Shown in pieces: positions 23,864-34,519 of a stretch of DNA of 64,000 bases. The notes beneath the pieces were generated by a model. That model was not told the origin of the DNA, did no database searches, and saw only the letters and a list, made by a program, of their open reading frames with translations. Source of the DNA: Mesostigma viride (lineage: Eukaryota > Streptophyta > Mesostigmatophyceae > Mesostigmatales > Mesostigmataceae). The position numbers and the translations under genes are program-made. Numbering within the stretch: position 1 is the stretch's first letter; each line of letters begins with the position of its first letter. The stretch is from positions 3,343,108-3,407,107 of the forward strand of contig RPFO01000026.1 in assembly GCA_009746045.1 (NCBI GenBank), in the 5' to 3' direction.

Positions 23864-26556
23864 CTAGCGTCCGCCGCTAGTGGGCCGCCGCTGCTGCTGG
23901 GCCTCAAGGAGAGCCCGTCGCCCCACGGGGGTCAATTGACGGATCATCACCCCGGGGTTCGCACATAGATCCCACTCGAAGGCCATCTGATAGGGAGACA
24001 TCTTATGCCGACCCATCCTGGATAGCTCCACCCACGTACCCCGGGGCCACATGGACAGGAACCCAGCAAGGTACTGGGGGTGGGTAAATAGAAGAGTCAA
24101 CGCCGACCGATCCACCACCCCACAGCGGTGCTCGCGAACAAACTGCACCCCCATCATAAAAACCTCTGTGCGCACGTGATCATCGATGATAGTCACCCTC
24201 GGAGCCCCTGCAATATCAGGCACCACCCGTTCCAGGAAGGCACGCCCTTCCGTTGGGGCCACCTTTGGCGGCGTCACCACGTGCCCCACCCCATCCACCT
24301 GATATCTCCAGTCCCACCAATCTTCGGAACCGAACCGCACAGTGTGCCCCACCACCTGAGGAAAACGAAGATCGTCGGGTTGCGGTAGGGGCAGTGGAGC
24401 CTGTGGGAAGAAGGTGATTTCTAGTTGTTCCCAGTAAGCACCGCGGTCTACCGCGCACCAGGGACCCGCTTGAAACACCAAAGGAGCGGGCAGATGCATG
24501 CCAGGAGGGACCGGGAGAGACAGAGGTCCCTCGAGCACCACACACAACTTCTCCGTACGAGGCCCCGGCCCACCGTGCCTTACTGCCCTTCCCGGAACCG
24601 CCCGTATGAAATCCCCCATGCATCGACCACTCCTCGTGGGAAGACCCCGGAGCCCTGGAAGCTGCATCATGGCCCACGGAGGTGGCGGCGGACTGATCGC
24701 CCTGGCGCCCGAGCTGGTCCAACATACGCTGTATCAGACCCTGCCCTGATTGCACCGCTGCCACGAGCGCCTCAATGGTTACCACGGGCTCCGCTGGCAC
24801 CATGAGGCCCGTCACGCTGGGACCTTCCGCGGCAATCCGTATGGTATGTAGGCACGGTCCCTCCGCGGGACGGTGCGAGGGTCGATCCGACGTGGTGGGT
24901 CTGCTGGGTCCCTCCGCGGGACGTGACATCGACGAGCCGGCTTGGGCAGGCCGGGGACGTGGCTCCAAGGAGACCAGGAAATTAGGCTCCGGTGGAACCA
25001 CTTCCGACCGGGAACGAGGCTCCAGGGAAACATGGAAGGTAGGCTCCGGTGGATCCGCTTCCGATTGGGAACGAGGCTCCAGGGAGACATGGAAGGTAGG
25101 CTCCCCGTGGCCCACATCTGGCGGAGTGCCCGCGGGGACCACACCAGAGGGCCCCCCCCTGGCCGGCTGTACTGTCCTGGCCGCAGCGGTCTCCGTCGTA
25201 TCCGTTCGCGGTCGCTGACTCTCTCGCTCCAACTCCAGCACGGACCCCCACGTGCGCTCCCAGTGACGAGCATCCGGGCGACGAGGTGGTGGTGACGCTC
25301 GGCGAGCGGTTCGTACCTCGGTCCCTAGCTGAGTCCGAGCGGGAACGCGAGCGCGAGGGCGGTGATGGCGAGCGACGACGTGCAGGTCGCTCCGGAGCAC
25401 GTCGAGAGGCGGGTTGACTGCCCCCACCCCATCCGGTAGCCCTCGGAAGACTCCGCGTCTCACGCCCGGGAGGTCGCCCCCAGCCCGTCGCCGGCGGTGG
25501 CGCCTCATAACGCGGCACAGGACGGGGTCCTGCGCCGCCCTCCTGGGAGCCCCGAGAGGGCGGATCCCGCGGAGGGGAACGAGGGAGAGGACGTGGAGGA
25601 TGGTCGTCGGAATCGGAGTCAAACCCCTCACTCCCATCGTCCTGGTCCTCATCATCCATGGCCACGATGCGATCCAGAGCCTGCCGTAACGAATACTGCC
25701 CCTCACGCAGACATTTTTCGCCCCGGATCGCCCCCTCTGCAGCGGAAGATACCGGGGAAAGTAGCGTTCCAGCAGTTTCCGCACAGTCTGCGGGTGGAAG
25801 TAGGAGGAGCAAGAGCCGTGGGAATGCCAGACCCGCTTCCAGCGTGTTCATGCACGCGTGACAGGAGCACTCCCGCTCATGGGTTTCCCAATCTGTGCCG
25901 ACCACCACGCCGTCGCGCGCTGCGGTGCGGGTCTCGATCTTGAACCCCACGTTGCGCCGCACGAACCCTCGAAAAGTATCCATCTGCACAGGGCCGACCC
26001 GCGCCATAATGGAATCAGCGCGGAGTTCCGAAGGCATCCGGTTACGGCGCCGACGTCGTCGTTCCAACAAGGCTTCACCCTCCCGACCATAGTCGCGCAA
26101 GAACACTCGGGGATTAAACGTCTCCTCGTGCAGCTCCTTCACTAGCTGCAACGTACGCGTGTCCGGTGCTCCGGGTCTGGACGAGGTTTCTTGCCGGCGC
26201 TCGCGGCCAGATGAAGGCCCCGTCTGCCAGCCACCACCTCCCGAGCCCCCGGCCCCTGGCGCACCCCCTCGAACTGCAGGCTCTCCGCGAGCTATCTGCG
26301 TCCTCGCCCCTGCTTCTGGTTGTGGGACCTCAGGTTGGTCGGGTATGTCCATGGCAACCAGATCTTCATCGCTGGACTCCCCGTCTGCTTCCCGGATTTC
26401 TGCGTCGGCAGCCTCCGCGGCGCCGACGGAAGTCTGGCCCATGGGAAGCGCCTCCGCGGCGTCCCCCTGCACAGCCCACACACAAGATGCCAGGGCATTA
26501 GTCGGCGTGTACCTGGTACCCAGCTCACGCACCACTCTCACCCTACACCCTACCAA
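23864..26556 (-). pseudogene. Third ORF of the gypsy element (unknown protein, about 900 residues)
   Basis: Three overlapping minus-strand frames (26556-24982, 25784-24216, 24670-23864) appear to be one protein broken by two frameshifts. The N-terminal part has an acidic patch, a CSCHAC cysteine motif and an LLLLLL run. The middle is Arg/Ser/Pro-rich (RSPSPPSRSRSRSD) with three repeats of a FHVSLEPR-type unit near 24955-25110. The C-terminal part is globular-looking (WWDWRYQVDG, HVRTEVFMMGVQF). It starts 11 bases after the integrase stop. Position matches env of retroviruses, but I see no signal peptide, fusion motif or clear membrane anchor. Function unknown. Confidence 0.6.
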
Positions 26557-26566
26557 ATGTGGCCTG

Positions 26567-27906
26567 CTAACGCAACTGGTGCGTCTTCTTATATGCTTCT
26601 AGTAAGCGGGCGCACCCGGCTAACTCAGTAGCGGTGCGCCAGGAGTCCTCAGACTCATGCTGTGCGAATCGCCATCGCACCCGGTATTGTCGCTGGACCC
26701 CTCGTCCCCGTCTGACATCCCGGTGTCCCACGATCGCTGCCACCTCGTCCTCCTGTTCCCCCGTGTCCGGATTGAACTCCAGCGGGGCTGGGGGATTGAC
26801 CCTGCCCTGGATGGTGTTCTGGTGATACAACTTGAGCTGGTCACGGTGGAAACGGTTGGACGTGAGGTTCCATGACACTGGGATGTCCACCTGGAACATG
26901 ACATCGTCGAACTTGGTGAGGACCTTGTAGGGACCCAGGAACATGGGACGGAGCTTAGTCTTCAGCTCCTTCTCCACCTTGTGTGAAAATCGCCCGATCT
27001 GCGGGCCCTCAACCAGGACCCAATCGCCCACCTCGATGGACGGCGTCCGGTGATCCCTCTTGCCGGCTGTCCTCTCCAGATACCGCTCGTCGCTGCGCGG
27101 TAGCCCTGGACTGCGCGCTGTTATGCGCCTGGTGCATCCGCTGCAGCAACCGCTCAACCCCCTGAAGGGTGTCCAGCTTGACCTGATCCTCTCCAAGTCC
27201 GGGGCTCATAAGCAAGTCGAGCGGTGTGAGGGGTGTCGGCCGGAGTTGAGGAAAAAGGGAGTAAACCCATGGGCGGCCTGGGGGGCATTGTTCAGGGAAA
27301 ACTCCACCAAGCCCAGAAGTTCTTCCCAATTGCTGCCCACCGTGTCGGTGTAGTGTCGCATGGTCTCTTGCACTGTGCGGTTCAACCGCTCCACCAGGTG
27401 CGACGACGAGCTGTGGTAGGCCGTGCCCAGCGACACCTTGGTGCCCAGCCGCTCGAAAAACTCCTGCCAGAATTTGGCCGTGAAGAGCTTGTCGCGGTCA
27501 GAGATGAACTGTCGGCTGAGCCCGTGAAACCGAAACACGTGCGTCAGGTATATCTTGGCGCACTCCTCCGCTGTGAGGTCGACCGGACACGGGGCCAAGT
27601 GACACATGCGCGTCAGGCGGTCCACGAACACCAAGACCATGCTGTTGCCCTCTTCGTCTTCTTAAACGGGCCGATGAAGTCCATCATGATAGAATCCCAA
27701 GGACCCATAGGATCCGGCAGCGTCTTAGGGACGGCTTGAGAGCCCGTGTTCCTGGACTTCATGATCTGGCACGAGGGGCACTGGCGCACATACGTCTCGA
27801 TATACTCCTTCATCCCTGGCCAGTAGAAATGCTTGCGGGCCCGGGGAAGGAGGCGGTGGCTTCCTTGATGTCCGCCTAGGAGGGAATCATGGAGCTCGTG
27901 CAGCAA
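26567..27906 (-). pseudogene. Gypsy integrase with C-terminal chromodomain
   Basis: Zinc finger: HDSLLGGHQG and CPSCQ near 27790. Core: MMDFIGPF (first D), ISDRDKLFTAKFW (second D, near 27500) and SSHLVERLNRTVQ (E, near 27375). A GPY-like segment follows (FLGPYKVLTKFDD near 26930). The C-terminus, VAAIVGHRDVRRGRG...YRVRWRF...EDSW, has the aromatic and acidic residues of a chromodomain, which in chromoviruses targets insertion to heterochromatin. Frameshifts lie near 27625 and 27200. Confidence 0.85.
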
Positions 27907-27958
27907 GCGGCCCTACAAAGCTCAGGGACATACAGCCGCCATTCCTCCGGCTGGACAC

Positions 27959-29383
27959 TCACGAACAGGCGCCCTCCTGGAACTTGCAAGGGTAGGCACC
28001 CATCTGCTGGGGGTGCGCCCGGATGGCTTCAAGCGCCGCTTCCTCCGTGACCGTGAAACGACTGATCATCGTCTCCAGGTCCGACGTGACTGTGAACGCG
28101 TCCGCAGCCGGTTCCGCCGCATCCGTACTCGCCTGGTTGACGAATTCTGAGAAGACTGTGGGAGGGCCGAGCGGCTGAAGCTGAAAAATTCCCTGGGGCG
28201 GCACCACGTGACTAAGGGGCACGCGCGTATGCGACCCCTCCCCCTCCCCGGGGGTGTCCACGTCCTCGTGGGCGCTTGGCCGAACCGTCTCCTCCAGGAG
28301 GGGTGACAAGTCATCCATGGTGGTGTGCCCAAGATGAAACAGGTGGCGGGCCTGGGGAGACCGTGGTTCCACACCGTAGGCGGTCCCCGGGGCGGCCACT
28401 GGTACACAGGTGGTATGCAGCACGTCCATGTCCTCGTAGAACCAATAGTCCGCCCGTCGCGAGAGGGCGTCGGGCACCACGTTGTCCGCGCCCTTGACAT
28501 ATTGGATCTTGAACGGCGCAAACTGTGACAAGTACTCCATCCCCGCGCCTGGCGGGGCGTCAGGTTGGGCTGCACCAGGAGGTGGGTGAGCGGCCGGTGG
28601 TCCGTGTGGATTACCAGGCGGTGGGGGTCGAGATCCCCCTGCTCACTAATGGCCACCGAAAACTGGGCCCCCAGGAGATGATGACGCCACGTGTGGCAGC
28701 TGTAGACTACTGCCAGGAGTTCCTGCTGATGCACTGGATAATTCCGCTCCGCCGGAATCATTGTGCGTGAGATGTACTCGATGGGCTGAAGGCCCTTGCC
28801 TTGGTCCTGCAGGAGAACACCCCCGATGGCCACCTTGCTGGCGTCAGTAGCCACGACGAAAGGAAGGGACGGGTCCGGCAGGACAAGGACCGGCGCTGTG
28901 GTGAGGTGGCGCTTAAGTGCCTCGAAAGCCTGTTGGCACTGCTCAGCCCAAAGGAACGGGGTACCCTTCTTGAGAAGAGCGTTGATCGGGGCGGCGATGG
29001 TGGCAAACCTCGGGATGAACCGCCGGTAGTAGGATGCCAACCCCAGGAAACTGCGCACCCCTTTCACGTCCGTAGGGACCGGCCATTGCTGGACAGCCTC
29101 GATCTTCTCCGGGTCGGTCGCGATGCCGTCCGCGGACAGGGTATGGCCCAGAAACGGCACACAGCGACCGGCGCGCACCTTGGCCTTCCGCGCCGACAGG
29201 TGCTCGTCTTCCATGATCTGCAGCACTGCGTCAACATCCTCCAGGTGCTCCTCGAACGTCTTGGAGTACACCAGGATGTCGTCCAGATACGCCAGCGCGC
29301 ACGTGCGCTTGTAGGTCCAGGGCGGGCGCGCCCCCTTCTGCGGGTCCGTCAGATCCTTGGAGACCTGCGGCAGGTGGGCTGTG
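27959..29383 (-). pseudogene. Gypsy RT (C-terminal half), RNase H and linker
   Basis: Reads on from the RT half at 32521-33022 once the copia-type insertion is removed. The catalytic AYLDDILVYS is near 29280, followed by PFLGHTL, RSFLGLASYYRRFI and the connection domain. RNase H: VVATDASKVAIGG, HQQELLAVVYSC and VIHTDHRPLTHLL. A frame change near 28540, at CGGGG, leads into the linker VPDALSRRADYW and on to the integrase. PR-RT-RH-INT order identifies Ty3/gypsy. Confidence 0.85.
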
Positions 29384-30126
29384 TGTCAGCCGTAGTGGGC
29401 CAAGGCAGTCTCGGCACTAGTTTTTGGCTGTGAGTTAGCCTAATTAGTGGGACGACACAACTGTACTTATCCAGACTATTTAATTCGTGCTGCGGATTTT
29501 TAGTGCTGCGTTTCAGGTCCGAGATACTGTACGGATCATACTTTTGAGACCCGTTGTAATTGTTTTTGGGTCCGGACTATATGTGGAGTGCTACAAAATA
29601 TTGTACCGGTGCTGGTGTGGCACCGACGGTACATCTTGGATTGCTTATGCTGCCACCGTACGTTATGCAGCAGGATCCGCGCTTCGCGCAGATCTTAGGG
29701 ACGTTGGTACTGTTTCTGGTTTTTCACCTATGTGAGTGATTTTGTCTAAGTCCGAGCTTGTGGCGCATGTCTGAGAAAGAAATCATAAGAATGGTAGAGT
29801 ATCAGACGCGGCGCAATTTTTCAGTCCTTTGTGCATGTATGCATGCACATGTGTGCTTGAATGCATCCGACCACCTAGAACGCGCCGCCACGTATCATAC
29901 GGCTGTGATCTGTTTGTGTCGTGACCTGTCCTTTGGGCGGCGTAGCATTTAGCCTAGGCACTGCTCCTTGGCAACTCACGCTCATGCCTTATTTTCACAC
30001 GTTTTTCACCATAAAAGACGTGAAATGTGGGCGTCGGCATTTGTGATTTAATGCTTGTCTTTTAAGCGTTATTTAATAACCAAGATCAATTTCCTCCGAT
30101 CACCTTGGTTCAGTGCAAATGCAACA
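29384..30126 (+). repeat. 5' LTR of the gag-only element
   Basis: 743 bp, apparently identical to 31778-32520 in the stretches compared. A TATA-like CATAAAAG lies near 30010. Confidence 0.93.
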
Positions 30127-30138
30127 TGGTATCGAGCC
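30127..30138 (+). promoter_or_regulatory. Primer-binding site (tRNA-iMet type)
   Basis: TGGTATCGAGCC directly follows the LTR. It resembles the plant Ty1/copia site TGGTATCAGAGC that pairs with the 3' end of initiator tRNA-Met. Confidence 0.8.
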
Positions 30139-30496
30139 AGAAAGTGACAGGCAAAATCTGGTGAAGCCAAGCTCCATCCACTTCACCTTGTCCAAGACTG
30201 TGAGGGGGACGCCCCACATTTACGTTGCAGTCTTTGGATGCGCCTTTTTCGCTTCTTCTTGTTGAAATCGTGCCACCCAAGTTGTGGGAGGTGTTCTTCT
30301 TGAGGGAACTGCAGTGTTCTGCTGAAAGTGTAAGACCCTTGGCATAAGGGCCACTTGAGTATTGGGAAGTTTGTCTTTATTCTTGAAGCATCCTTCCTGT
30401 GGAGACGTTTTTTGAGATAAAACGTTTTTCTGTTCTTCCTGGGCAGTAAAGAATCTGGTTTTTTCTGCAACATTTTTAGTGGGGAGAAACTTGTCT

Positions 30497-30775
30497 ATGC
30501 AAAGGGATTTGACCACTGCTTTGTGGTGTCCTAGAGCTGCTGGAGATCCTATTGTTATTCCGAATCCTGATTACAACACCGGCCATCAGGGGGTATCCCC
30601 TTCTCCAAACAGAGCATCTGTGGAAGTACAGTATAGGGGTACCTGTTTTAACTGGGAGATTGTGTGCACCCCTAGAACTCTGCGCCGTTTGGCGGAGTTT
30701 TTAGATCAACTCATCCCTGAGGAGCCCACAGTTGTTCCTGAGAATCCTACAGTGAGACCTACCGGCGAGGAGTGA
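30497..30775 (+). CDS. Small upstream ORF of the gag-only element, unknown
   Basis: ATG 30497 to TGA 30775, about 92 residues, ending two bases before the gag start, so translational coupling or reinitiation is possible. Visible blocks: VQYRGTCFNWEIVCTPRTLR and a Pro/Glu-rich tail (EEPTVVPENPTV). No family recognised. Confidence 0.5.
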   Translation: MQRDLTTALWCPRAAGDPIVIPNPDYNTGHQGVSPSPNRASVEVQYRGTCFNWEIVCTPRTLRRLAEFLDQLIPEEPTVVPENPTVRPTGEE

Positions 30776-30777
30776 CA

Positions 30778-31689
30778 ATGGCAGCCAACGCAGCAGTAGC
30801 AGCAGCTACCAGCATCGGGGCCTTCATCAGTGCTGCTGATAAGTTACCAAAGTTTGATGGTGTGGATCCCCGTAAGTGGGAGGCAACGAATGTCCGCTTT
30901 ACCCGTTTGCTGAAAGCCTTTAACCTACATGGGGTAATCACGGGTGAGATCGAGGACGATGGCAAGGACGCGGCAGTTCAGGCCGCGATGGGCATCTTTT
31001 TAGATGGCCTGGCTCTTATGCTGGTCAAGAATGTGACCAGTGCAAAACAGGCATGGGAGCTCCTGATGAAGAGGTTTGGTCACCACCGTACGACTGAGAC
31101 CTATCAGGATGAACTGCGTCGCAAGCTTCGTTCCAAGGAGCCTGCACCAGTGGACAAGCCCCTCAATGAGTTTCTGGCAGCGAGGGAGCTGACGCGCGAG
31201 GAGTACGTCCAGGAGCTGGACGGGCGTTTTGACGACCAGGACATGGTCCTCTCTACTCATGATCTCATGCCCGCTGCGATCCGGGTGATGATGGCAGCAC
31301 AGGATGTACGCATCACCACACTCACGTGGGATGAGTACAAGGCACGTGTGCTGAGGATTGAGGACAGCATCAAGGCCCAGGCGGCCATCATGCGCAACAC
31401 AGGCGGGGGGAAGCAGGGAGACACCAGGGACACCAGTTCTCTGGCTGGCGTCTTTGCTACCATGGCGATGGAGGACGGGAAGAAGGGTGGCTGTTTTCAC
31501 TGCGGCAAACCGGGCCACAAGGTCGCAAACTGTTTCAAGAAGCACCCTCACCTTCGCAAGGGGGGGAAGGACGGAGAGGCCAAGGCGCAGGCCAACTTGA
31601 CGTCCACCCCTGCTCAGCAGGAGGCACTGGACGTGCCCCCTGGTTTTGTTTTCCACACTGGGGTGGAGGCCCCCGCTGACCAACTGTAG
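30778..31689 (+). CDS. gag: Gag (UBN2-type with CCHC zinc knuckle)
   Basis: About 303 residues from ATG 30778. The N-terminal region KLPKFDGVDPRKWEA...TRLLKAF is the usual start of plant copia Gag (UBN2). The middle has SAKQAWELLMKRFGHH and later LTWDEYKARVLRIED. The zinc knuckle CFHCGKPGHKVANC near 31495 binds RNA in the virus-like particle. The frame is intact, unlike the pol genes around it, which suggests recent activity. It forms the particle shell; enzymes must come from an autonomous relative. Confidence 0.9.
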   Translation: MAANAAVAAATSIGAFISAADKLPKFDGVDPRKWEATNVRFTRLLKAFNLHGVITGEIEDDGKDAAVQAAMGIFLDGLALMLVKNVTSAKQAWELLMKRFGHHRTTETYQDELRRKLRSKEPAPVDKPLNEFLAARELTREEYVQELDGRFDDQDMVLSTHDLMPAAIRVMMAAQDVRITTLTWDEYKARVLRIEDSIKAQAAIMRNTGGGKQGDTRDTSSLAGVFATMAMEDGKKGGCFHCGKPGHKVANCFKKHPHLRKGGKDGEAKAQANLTSTPAQQEALDVPPGFVFHTGVEAPADQL

Positions 31690-31777
31690 TATCTGTTCAG
31701 TGGTGCGTTGCTCCAGGGGCGCCCTGGCCACCATACTTTTTCGAGTCATTGTTTCCAGCTTGTCCCACTAAGGGGGG

Positions 31778-32520
31778 TGTCAGCCGTAGTGGGCCAAGGC
31801 AGTCTCGGCACTAGTTTTTGGCTGTGAGTTAGCCTAATTAGTGGGACGACACAACTGTACTTATCCAGACTATTTAATTCGTGCTGCGGATTTTTAGTGC
31901 TGCGTTTCAGGTCCGAGATACTGTACGGATCATACTTTTGAGACCCGTTGTAATTGTTTTTGGGTCCGGACTATATGTGGAGTGCTACAAAATATTGTAC
32001 CGGTGCTGGTGTGGCACCGACGGTACATCTTGGATTGCTTATGCTGCCACCGTACGTTATGCAGCAGGATCCGCGCTTCGCGCAGATCTTAGGGACGTTG
32101 GTACTGTTTCTGGTTTTTCACCTATGTGAGTGATTTTGTCTAAGTCCGAGCTTGTGGCGCATGTCTGAGAAAGAAATCATAAGAATGGTAGAGTATCAGA
32201 CGCGGCGCAATTTTTCAGTCCTTTGTGCATGTATGCATGCACATGTGTGCTTGAATGCATCCGACCACCTAGAACGCGCCGCCACGTATCATACGGCTGT
32301 GATCTGTTTGTGTCGTGACCTGTCCTTTGGGCGGCGTAGCATTTAGCCTAGGCACTGCTCCTTGGCAACTCACGCTCATGCCTTATTTTCACACGTTTTT
32401 CACCATAAAAGACGTGAAATGTGGGCGTCGGCATTTGTGATTTAATGCTTGTCTTTTAAGCGTTATTTAATAACCAAGATCAATTTCCTCCGATCACCTT
32501 GGTTCAGTGCAAATGCAACA
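31778..32520 (+). repeat. 3' LTR of the gag-only element
   Basis: 743 bp matching the 5' LTR. AAGGGGGG precedes it and CTGTG follows it. Confidence 0.93.
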
Positions 32521-33022
32521 CTGTGCCCATCACCGGACGGAGGATGTCGTTCATCAGCATCTGGAAGGACGCAGGCGAATTACACAGCCCCATTGCCGCC
32601 ACCCGAAACTGGTAGTGACCGAAGGGCGTGGCGAACGCGGTCTTGTGGCAGTCTTCTGGCGCGATGCGCAGCTGCCAAAACCCGTCCGCACAGTCGATGA
32701 CGGTGAAACACGTAGCCCCTTGGACACGGTTGAAGATGTCGTCGATTCGCGGTAGAGGATACCGGGACTTGACAGTGATGGCGTTCAGCTTCCGGTAGTC
32801 AGTCACCAAACGCCACTTGCCCCCTGGCTTGGGAACGAGCAGCACGCCCGCTGAGAAGGGGCTGTTGCTGGGTTCAATGAGCCCGGCGTCGAGCAGCGAA
32901 ATGAGGATCTTCTTGAGCTCCACCAGCTCGACTGGGCCCATGCGGTACATGGGAGACGCTGTCGGCCCGGAACCCTCCTGGACCTGGATACGGTGTAGCA
33001 CCGATCGATTGGGAGGGAACTG
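32521..33022 (-). pseudogene. Gypsy RT, N-terminal half
   Basis: Minus-strand reading has SPFSAGVLLVPKPGGKWRLV, DYRKLNAITVKSRYPLP, FTVIDCADGFWQL and GLCNSPASFQMLM, the fingers and palm of Ty3/gypsy RT. It is cut at 32521 by the gag-only element and at 33028 by FB2. Both joins are in frame after removal of the inserts and one duplication copy. Confidence 0.88.
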
Positions 33023-33027
33023 GGGGA

Positions 33028-33908
33028 GTTACGTTAAATAGTGCCGGAACCTTTTGCCGCCTGAGGCAAATCGGGCCGGAACACTATTTTGCCCGGAATA
33101 ACCACTTCCGAGCACCCAAGTTAATTCGGCCGAATTAACTTGGGTGCTCGGAAGTGGTTATTCCGGGCAAAATAGTGTTCCGGCCCGATTTGCTTCAGGC
33201 GGCAAAAGGTTCCGGCACTATTTAACGTAACTAAAACCTGGCCTCGTGGAGGGGGGACGAAGAGCCCGAGACATCCGCCTAGGCCGCTGAGCACGCACCA
33301 CTAAATGCGCCGGAGCTGCCTCAGTGAGGATTCGAACCCCTGACCTCCAAGGTGCACAGGTTTTAGTTACGTTAAATAGTGCCGGAACCTTTTGCCGCCT
33401 GAGGCAAATCGGGCCGGAACACTATTTTGCCCGGAATAACCACTTCCGAGCACCCAAGTTAATTCGGCCGAATTAACTTGGGTGCTCGGAAGTGGTTATT
33501 CCGGGCAAAATAGTGTTCCGGCCCGATTTGCCTCAGTGGGCAAAAGGTTCCGGCACTATTTAACGTAACTAAAACCTGTGCACCTTGGAGGTCAGGGGTT
33601 CGAATCCTCACTGAGGCAGCTCCGGCGCATTTAGTGGTGCGTGCTCAGCGGCCTAGGCGGATGTCTCGGGCTCTTCGTCCCCCCTCCACGAGGCCAGGTT
33701 TTAGTTACGTTAAATAGTGCCGGAACCTTTTGCCCACTGAGGCAAATCGGGCCGGAACACTATTTTGCCCGGAATAACCACTTCCAAGCACCCAAGTTAA
33801 TTCGGCCGAATTAACTTGGGTGCTTGGAAGTGGTTATTCCGGGCAAAATAGTGTTCCGGCCCGATTTGCCTCAGTGGGCAAAAGGTTCCGGCACTATTTA
33901 ACGTAACT
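33028..33908. mobile_element. Foldback FB2: three palindromes and two inverted spacers
   Basis: Palindromes P1 (33028-33232), P2 (33365-33570) and P3 (33703-33908), each about 205 bp with termini AGTTACGTTAAATAG and centre AATTCGGCCGAATT. They alternate with a 132-bp spacer (33233-33364) and its inverted copy (33571-33702). The whole block is also an inverted repeat about P2. Each spacer holds GGTTCGAATCC, an exact Pol III box B, near one end. GGGGG flanks both sides (33023-33027, 33909-33913). Excision restores the gypsy frame (RTPQ + FPPNRS). Confidence 0.9.
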
Positions 33909-34503
33909 GGGGGGTGCGATCCGCGAAGAGAGTAGCGCGCTTCTCCAGGACGGCGTTGAAACGCGCCAGCTCGTCCGGAGTGAAGCCGGCACCGATCTCG
34001 TTAAGCATGGCCTGAGTGCTGTCCAGGTCTATACGGTACATCGCATACTCCTTGCCCTTCCGGAGCTGGCGCGCCAGCGTCTTGCTACTCATCAGGATCT
34101 GGGACGCTGGTCGAGGCCCGTCCGCCGAGCGCTCGTGTGTAATGTTATGGACCTCAGCGGCCTGTGCCCTGTACTCGCTGTCGGGGCACCAGAAGGAGCC
34201 GTCCGGGAACCAAACTACCCGTCGGCGCACGCTGATGTCCACATCCTGCTTGTCCAACCAGTCCACTCCAATGATGATGTCGGCAGCGCCCAACGGCGCA
34301 ATAGTCGCCACCAGGTCCACTGGCGTGCCCTGCAGCACACCCTTGATGTCTGCTAGGCCCGGCGATTGGTGTCGCCGGCCGTCCGAATAGGTGACATACA
34401 CTGCCGTGGTGTGCGGTCGTGGTACCAGGCCCAGCCGGCGCACCAGGGCCTCGTTGATGAAGGACGTGGAGGCACCGGTGTCGACCAGAAACTTCACGTC
34501 CAT
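33909..34503 (-). CDS. Gypsy aspartic protease (retropepsin)
   Basis: Minus-strand ATG 34503: KFLVDTGASTSFINEAL has the catalytic DTGA, and ADIIIGVDWLDK is the conserved C-terminal ILG-D block. A linker to RT follows. Upstream, the gag-side frame (VVLDPYLKEKL...) ends in a different frame, so PR-RT would need a frameshift or the assembly has an indel. This orthodox DTG protease is a useful contrast to the DTN/DTQ domains of the INT-first clade. Confidence 0.85.
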
Positions 34504-34519
34504 GACCGTTTAATTTCTC

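Larger units (their letters stand above)
29384..32520 (+). mobile_element. Gag-only Ty1/copia-type element (TR-GAG-like)
   Basis: 3,137 bp with two 743-bp LTRs (29384-30126, 31778-32520) starting TGTCAGCC and ending GCAACA. A primer site TGGTATCGAGCC follows the 5' LTR, and the polypurine tract AAGGGGGG precedes the 3' LTR. The 5-bp duplication CTGTG is at 29379-29383 and 32521-32525. It carries a Gag but no PR, INT or RT, so it must be mobilised in trans. Its insertion splits the gypsy RT, and the frame is restored when it is removed. Confidence 0.93.

Noticed and set aside
23864-26556. Gypsy third ORF as an envelope gene
   Set aside because: No signal peptide, cleavage site or C-terminal membrane anchor visible; only position agrees.
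33028-33908. CRISPR-like array from alternating repeats and spacers
   Set aside because: Units are long palindromes with inverted identical spacers in a eukaryotic transposon; nothing resembles a CRISPR array.
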